DNA of 64,000 nucleotides from Nymphaea colorata (Eukaryota; Streptophyta; Magnoliopsida; Nymphaeales; Nymphaeaceae), in assembly GCF_008831285.2 (NCBI RefSeq), contig NC_045141.1:22660742-22724741 (forward strand). Reading direction: 5' to 3'. Every line of letters starts with the position of its first letter. Position 1 is the first letter of the stretch. A model generated the notes under the pieces. That model saw only the letters and a list, made by a program, of their open reading frames with translations. It did not search any database and had not been told where the DNA came from. Below, one piece after another: positions 60,745 to 64,000 of this stretch. The position numbers were made by a program, and so were the translations under genes.

Positions 60745-63700
60745 GAGACGAACACGAATAACCTCTTAAAACTGACAATTATACCGATGCATCAAGTTAG
60801 CCATGCAAAGGTAGTGTCAAACTCTAATTGACAATTTTAACATATGATGGAGGGAATGTTGCCTCATCAAGATCCTTCTGCATATCTCAGGTCTAACAGG
60901 ACTGTTTCTCCTCATGTTGTAAAGGGTTCATCGCATCCTTTACGTTCACAATGAAATGGTCATCACACATAACATCTTAAAACTCACCATTATATGGATG
61001 CATCAAGTTGGCCATGCATTTGTTGTGTCAATCAATCAGTCATTTACTTCAATTTCATCCAACTGAAATTTTTAACTTGATCAAGGGTACGTTTGCTTCA
61101 TCAAGATCCTTGAGCAGTTCCCAAGTCTCACTGGACTTTTTCCCATCCTGTTAAACTGACAATTATACCAACGCATCAAGTTGGCCATGCATTGGTATTG
61201 CCAAACTCTAATTGACAATTTTCACTTGATGGGGGGGGGACGTTTTCCATCAAGATCCTTTTTGTGATCTTAGGTCCGACGGGATTGTTTCCCCTTTGGT
61301 TGTAAAGGGTTCATCGGATCTTTTGCGCTCACAATGAAACGATCATACATAACCTCTAAAAGTTGACCATTATACCGACGCATCAAGTTGGCCATGCATT
61401 GGTTGTGTCATTCAGTCAGTCATTAATTTCTATTTCATTCAATTGAAATTTTTAACTTGATGGAAGGTACGTCGCATAATCAAGATCCTTCAACCGTTCC
61501 CAGGTCTCACGGGACTGTTTCCCCTCCTATTGTAGAGGGTTCGTCGCATTTTTTTCTATCATAATGAGATCATCACACATAAACTCCTAAAACTGACCAT
61601 TACACCAATGCATCAGGTTGGCCATGCATTCGTTATGTCTTTCAATCAGCTATTCAATTCAATTGCATCAAATTAACATTTTTAACTTGATGGAGAAGAC
61701 GTTGTTTCATCAAGTTCCTTGATCAATTCCCAGGTCTCGCGGGACTGTTTTCCCTTTTGTTGTACGGAGCTCATCGCAACGAAACGATCATACATAACCT
61801 CTAAAAGTTAAAATTTTTTAACTTGATGGAAGATACGTCACATAATCAAGATCCTTCAACAGTTCCCAGGTCTCACGGGACTGTTTCCCCTTTTATTGTA
61901 GAGGGTTAATCGCATCTTTTTCGATCATAATGAGATCATCACACATAAACTCCAAAAGCAGACCATTACACCAATGCATCAGGTTGGCCATGCATTCGTT
62001 ATGTCTTTCAATCAGCTATTCAATTCAATTGCAACAAATTAACATTTTTAACTTGATGGAGAGGACGTTGTTTCATCAAGTTCATTGATCAATTCCCAGG
62101 TCTCGCGGGACTGTTTTCCCTTTTGTTGTACGGGGCTCATTGCAATGAAACGATCATACATAGCATCTAGAAGTTAATTTTTTAACATGATCGAAGGTAA
62201 GTCGCATAATCAAGATCCTTCAACAGTTCCCAGGTCTCACGGGACTGTTTCCCCTCTTATTGTAGAGGGTTCATCGCATCTTTTTCGATCATAATGAGAA
62301 GATCACACATAAACTCCTAAAACTGACCATTACACCAATGCATCAGGTTGGCCACGCATTCGTTATGTCTTTCACTCAGCTATTCATTTCAATTGCATCA
62401 AATTAACATTTTTAACTTGATGGAGAGGACGTTGATTCATCAAGATCCTTGATCAATTCCCAGGTCTCGCGGGACTGTTTTCCCTTTTGTTGTACGGGGC
62501 TCATCGCAACGAAACGATCATACATAACCTCTAAAAGTTAAAATTTTTTAACTTGATGGAAGATACGTCACATAATCAAGATCCTTCAACAGTTCCCAGG
62601 TCTCACGGGACTGTTTCCCCTTTTATTATAGAGGGTTCATCGCATCTTTTTCGATGATAATGAGATCATCACACATAAACTCCTAAAACTGACCATTACA
62701 CCAATGCATCAGGTTGGCCATGCATTCGTTATGTCTTTTACTCAGCTATTCATTTCAATTGCATCAAATTAACATTTTTAACTTGATGGAGAGGACGTTG
62801 TTTCATCAAGTTCCTTGATCAATTCCCAGGTCTTGCGGGACTGTTTTCCCTTTTATTGTACGGGGCTCATCGCAATGAAACGATCATCCATAACCTCTAA
62901 AAGTTAAAAATTTTTAACTTGATGGAAGATACGTCGCATAATCAAGATCCTTCAACAGTTCTCAGGTCTCGCGGGAGTGTTTCCCCTCTTATTGTAGAGG
63001 GTTCATCACATCTTTTTCGATCATAATGAGATCATCACACATAAACTCCTAAAGCTGACCATTGCACCAATGCATCAGGTTGGCCATGCATTCGTTATGT
63101 CTTTCAATCAACTATTCAATTCAATTGCATCAAATTAACATTTTTAACTTGATGGAGAGGACGTTGATTCATCAAGATCCTTGATCAATTCCCAGGTCTC
63201 GCGGGACTGTTTTCCCTTTTGTTGTACGGGGCTCATCGCAACGAAACGATCATACATAACCTCTAAAAGTTAAAATTTTTTAACTTAATGGAAGATACGT
63301 CACATAATCAAGATCCTTCAACAGTTCTCAGGTCTCACGGGACTATTTCCCCTTTTATTATAGAGGGTTCATCGCATCTTTTTCGATCATAATGAGATCA
63401 TCACACATAAACTCCAAAAGTTGACCATTACACCAATGCATCAGGTTGGCCATGCATTCGTTATGTCTTTCAATCAGCTATTCAATTCAATTGCATCAAA
63501 TTAACATTTTTAACTTGATGGAGAGGACGTTGTTTCATCAAGTTCCTTGATCAATTCCCAAGTCTCGCGGGACTGTTTTCCCTTTTGTTGTATGGGGCTC
63601 ATCGCAATGAAACGATCATACAAAACCTCTAAAAGTTAAAAATTTTTAACTTGATGGAAGATACGTCGCATAATCAAGATCCTTCAACAGTTCCCAGGTC

Positions 63701-64000
63701 TCACGGGACTGTTTCCCCTCTTATTGTTGAGGGTTCATCGCATCTTTTTCGATCATAATGAGATCATCACACATAAACTCCAAAAGCTGACCATTACACC
63801 AATGCATCAGGTTGGCCATGCATTCGTTATATCTTTCAATCAGCTATTCAATTCAATTGCATCAAATTAACATTTTTAACTTGATGGAGAGGACGTTGTT
63901 TAACCAAGTTCCATGATCAATTCCCAGGTCTTGCGGGACTGTTTTCCCTTTTATTGTACGGGGCTCATCGCAATGAAACGATCATACATAACCTCTAAAA
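60745..64000. repeat. Satellite array, right block, continues past window end
   Basis: The same satellite resumes inside the monomer that the copia element split. Anchors at 60,794, 61,005, 61,179, 61,385 and 61,615 are short-spaced older monomers (174-230 bp); from 61,615 the 366-bp unit runs at 61,982, 62,345, 62,712, 63,079, 63,444 and 63,810. The last three short-spaced anchors and the start of the 366-bp run repeat the left block with a constant offset of 7,764 bp. At least six 366-bp units are present and the array is cut by the window. Confidence 0.93.

Noticed and set aside
53140-64000. Regular repeats and spacers recalling a CRISPR array
   Set aside because: The whole 366-bp unit is repeated with no unique spacers, and the host is a plant; this is a satellite.
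1-64000. tRNA, rRNA or microRNA genes
   Set aside because: I scanned for tRNA T-loop words and long hairpins. Only AT-run palindromes and MITE ends appeared, none convincing as an RNA gene; a covariance-model search would be decisive.

Overview
The window is nuclear DNA of a flowering plant. It is AT-rich, its genes carry many introns with GT-AG (once GC-AG) borders, and the proteins are plant-specific or plant-like: an expansin-like B, two GPI-anchored lipid-transfer-type proteins, a pectin methylesterase/invertase inhibitor and a plant Hip cochaperone. Nothing bacterial, organellar or CRISPR-like was seen. The species cannot be fixed from the sequence alone.

Layout. 0-9 kb: a minus-strand HAD sugar-phosphatase gene (SGPP type) between relics of DNA transposons, including a well-bounded hAT-like MITE. 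9-12 kb: an expansin-like B gene with five exons. 13.8-16.1 kb: a decayed last exon of arginase and a probable PPR gene relic. 17.4 kb: an intact single-exon LYR-motif protein. 19.7-20.3 kb: a Tourist-like MITE nested in an older repeat. 21.5-31.5 kb: two tandem, same-strand lipid-transfer-type genes with identical intron positions and phases. 32.8-34.2 kb: the 3' end of a dead LINE. 36.4-40.5 kb: an 11-exon Hip gene whose exons add up exactly to a 396-residue protein. 43.8 kb: a single-exon PMEI-type gene with a close TATA box. 48.3-50.2 kb: leucine-rich-repeat-like exon fragments with local tandem duplications. 51.1 kb to the end: a truncated Ty1/copia fossil, then a satellite array that runs off the window and contains a nearly complete, recently inserted but broken Ty1/copia element.

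The right-hand 11 kb is the most unusual part. The satellite has a higher-order repeat of about 366 bp made of a roughly 230-bp and a roughly 136-bp monomer. The left edge shows older single monomers, and the same order of monomers and variants recurs about 7.76 kb further on (about 2.5 kb once the inserted retroelement is removed), so the array was amplified at several levels before the retroelement landed.

The genes form no pathway cluster. Two (expansin-like, PMEI) concern the cell wall and two (lipid-transfer type) the cell surface, but this looks like ordinary neighbourhood. I see no convincing new biological system; the best leads are the layered satellite, the GC-AG intron, the arginase and PPR fragments, and the duplicated exon blocks in the LRR-like remnant.
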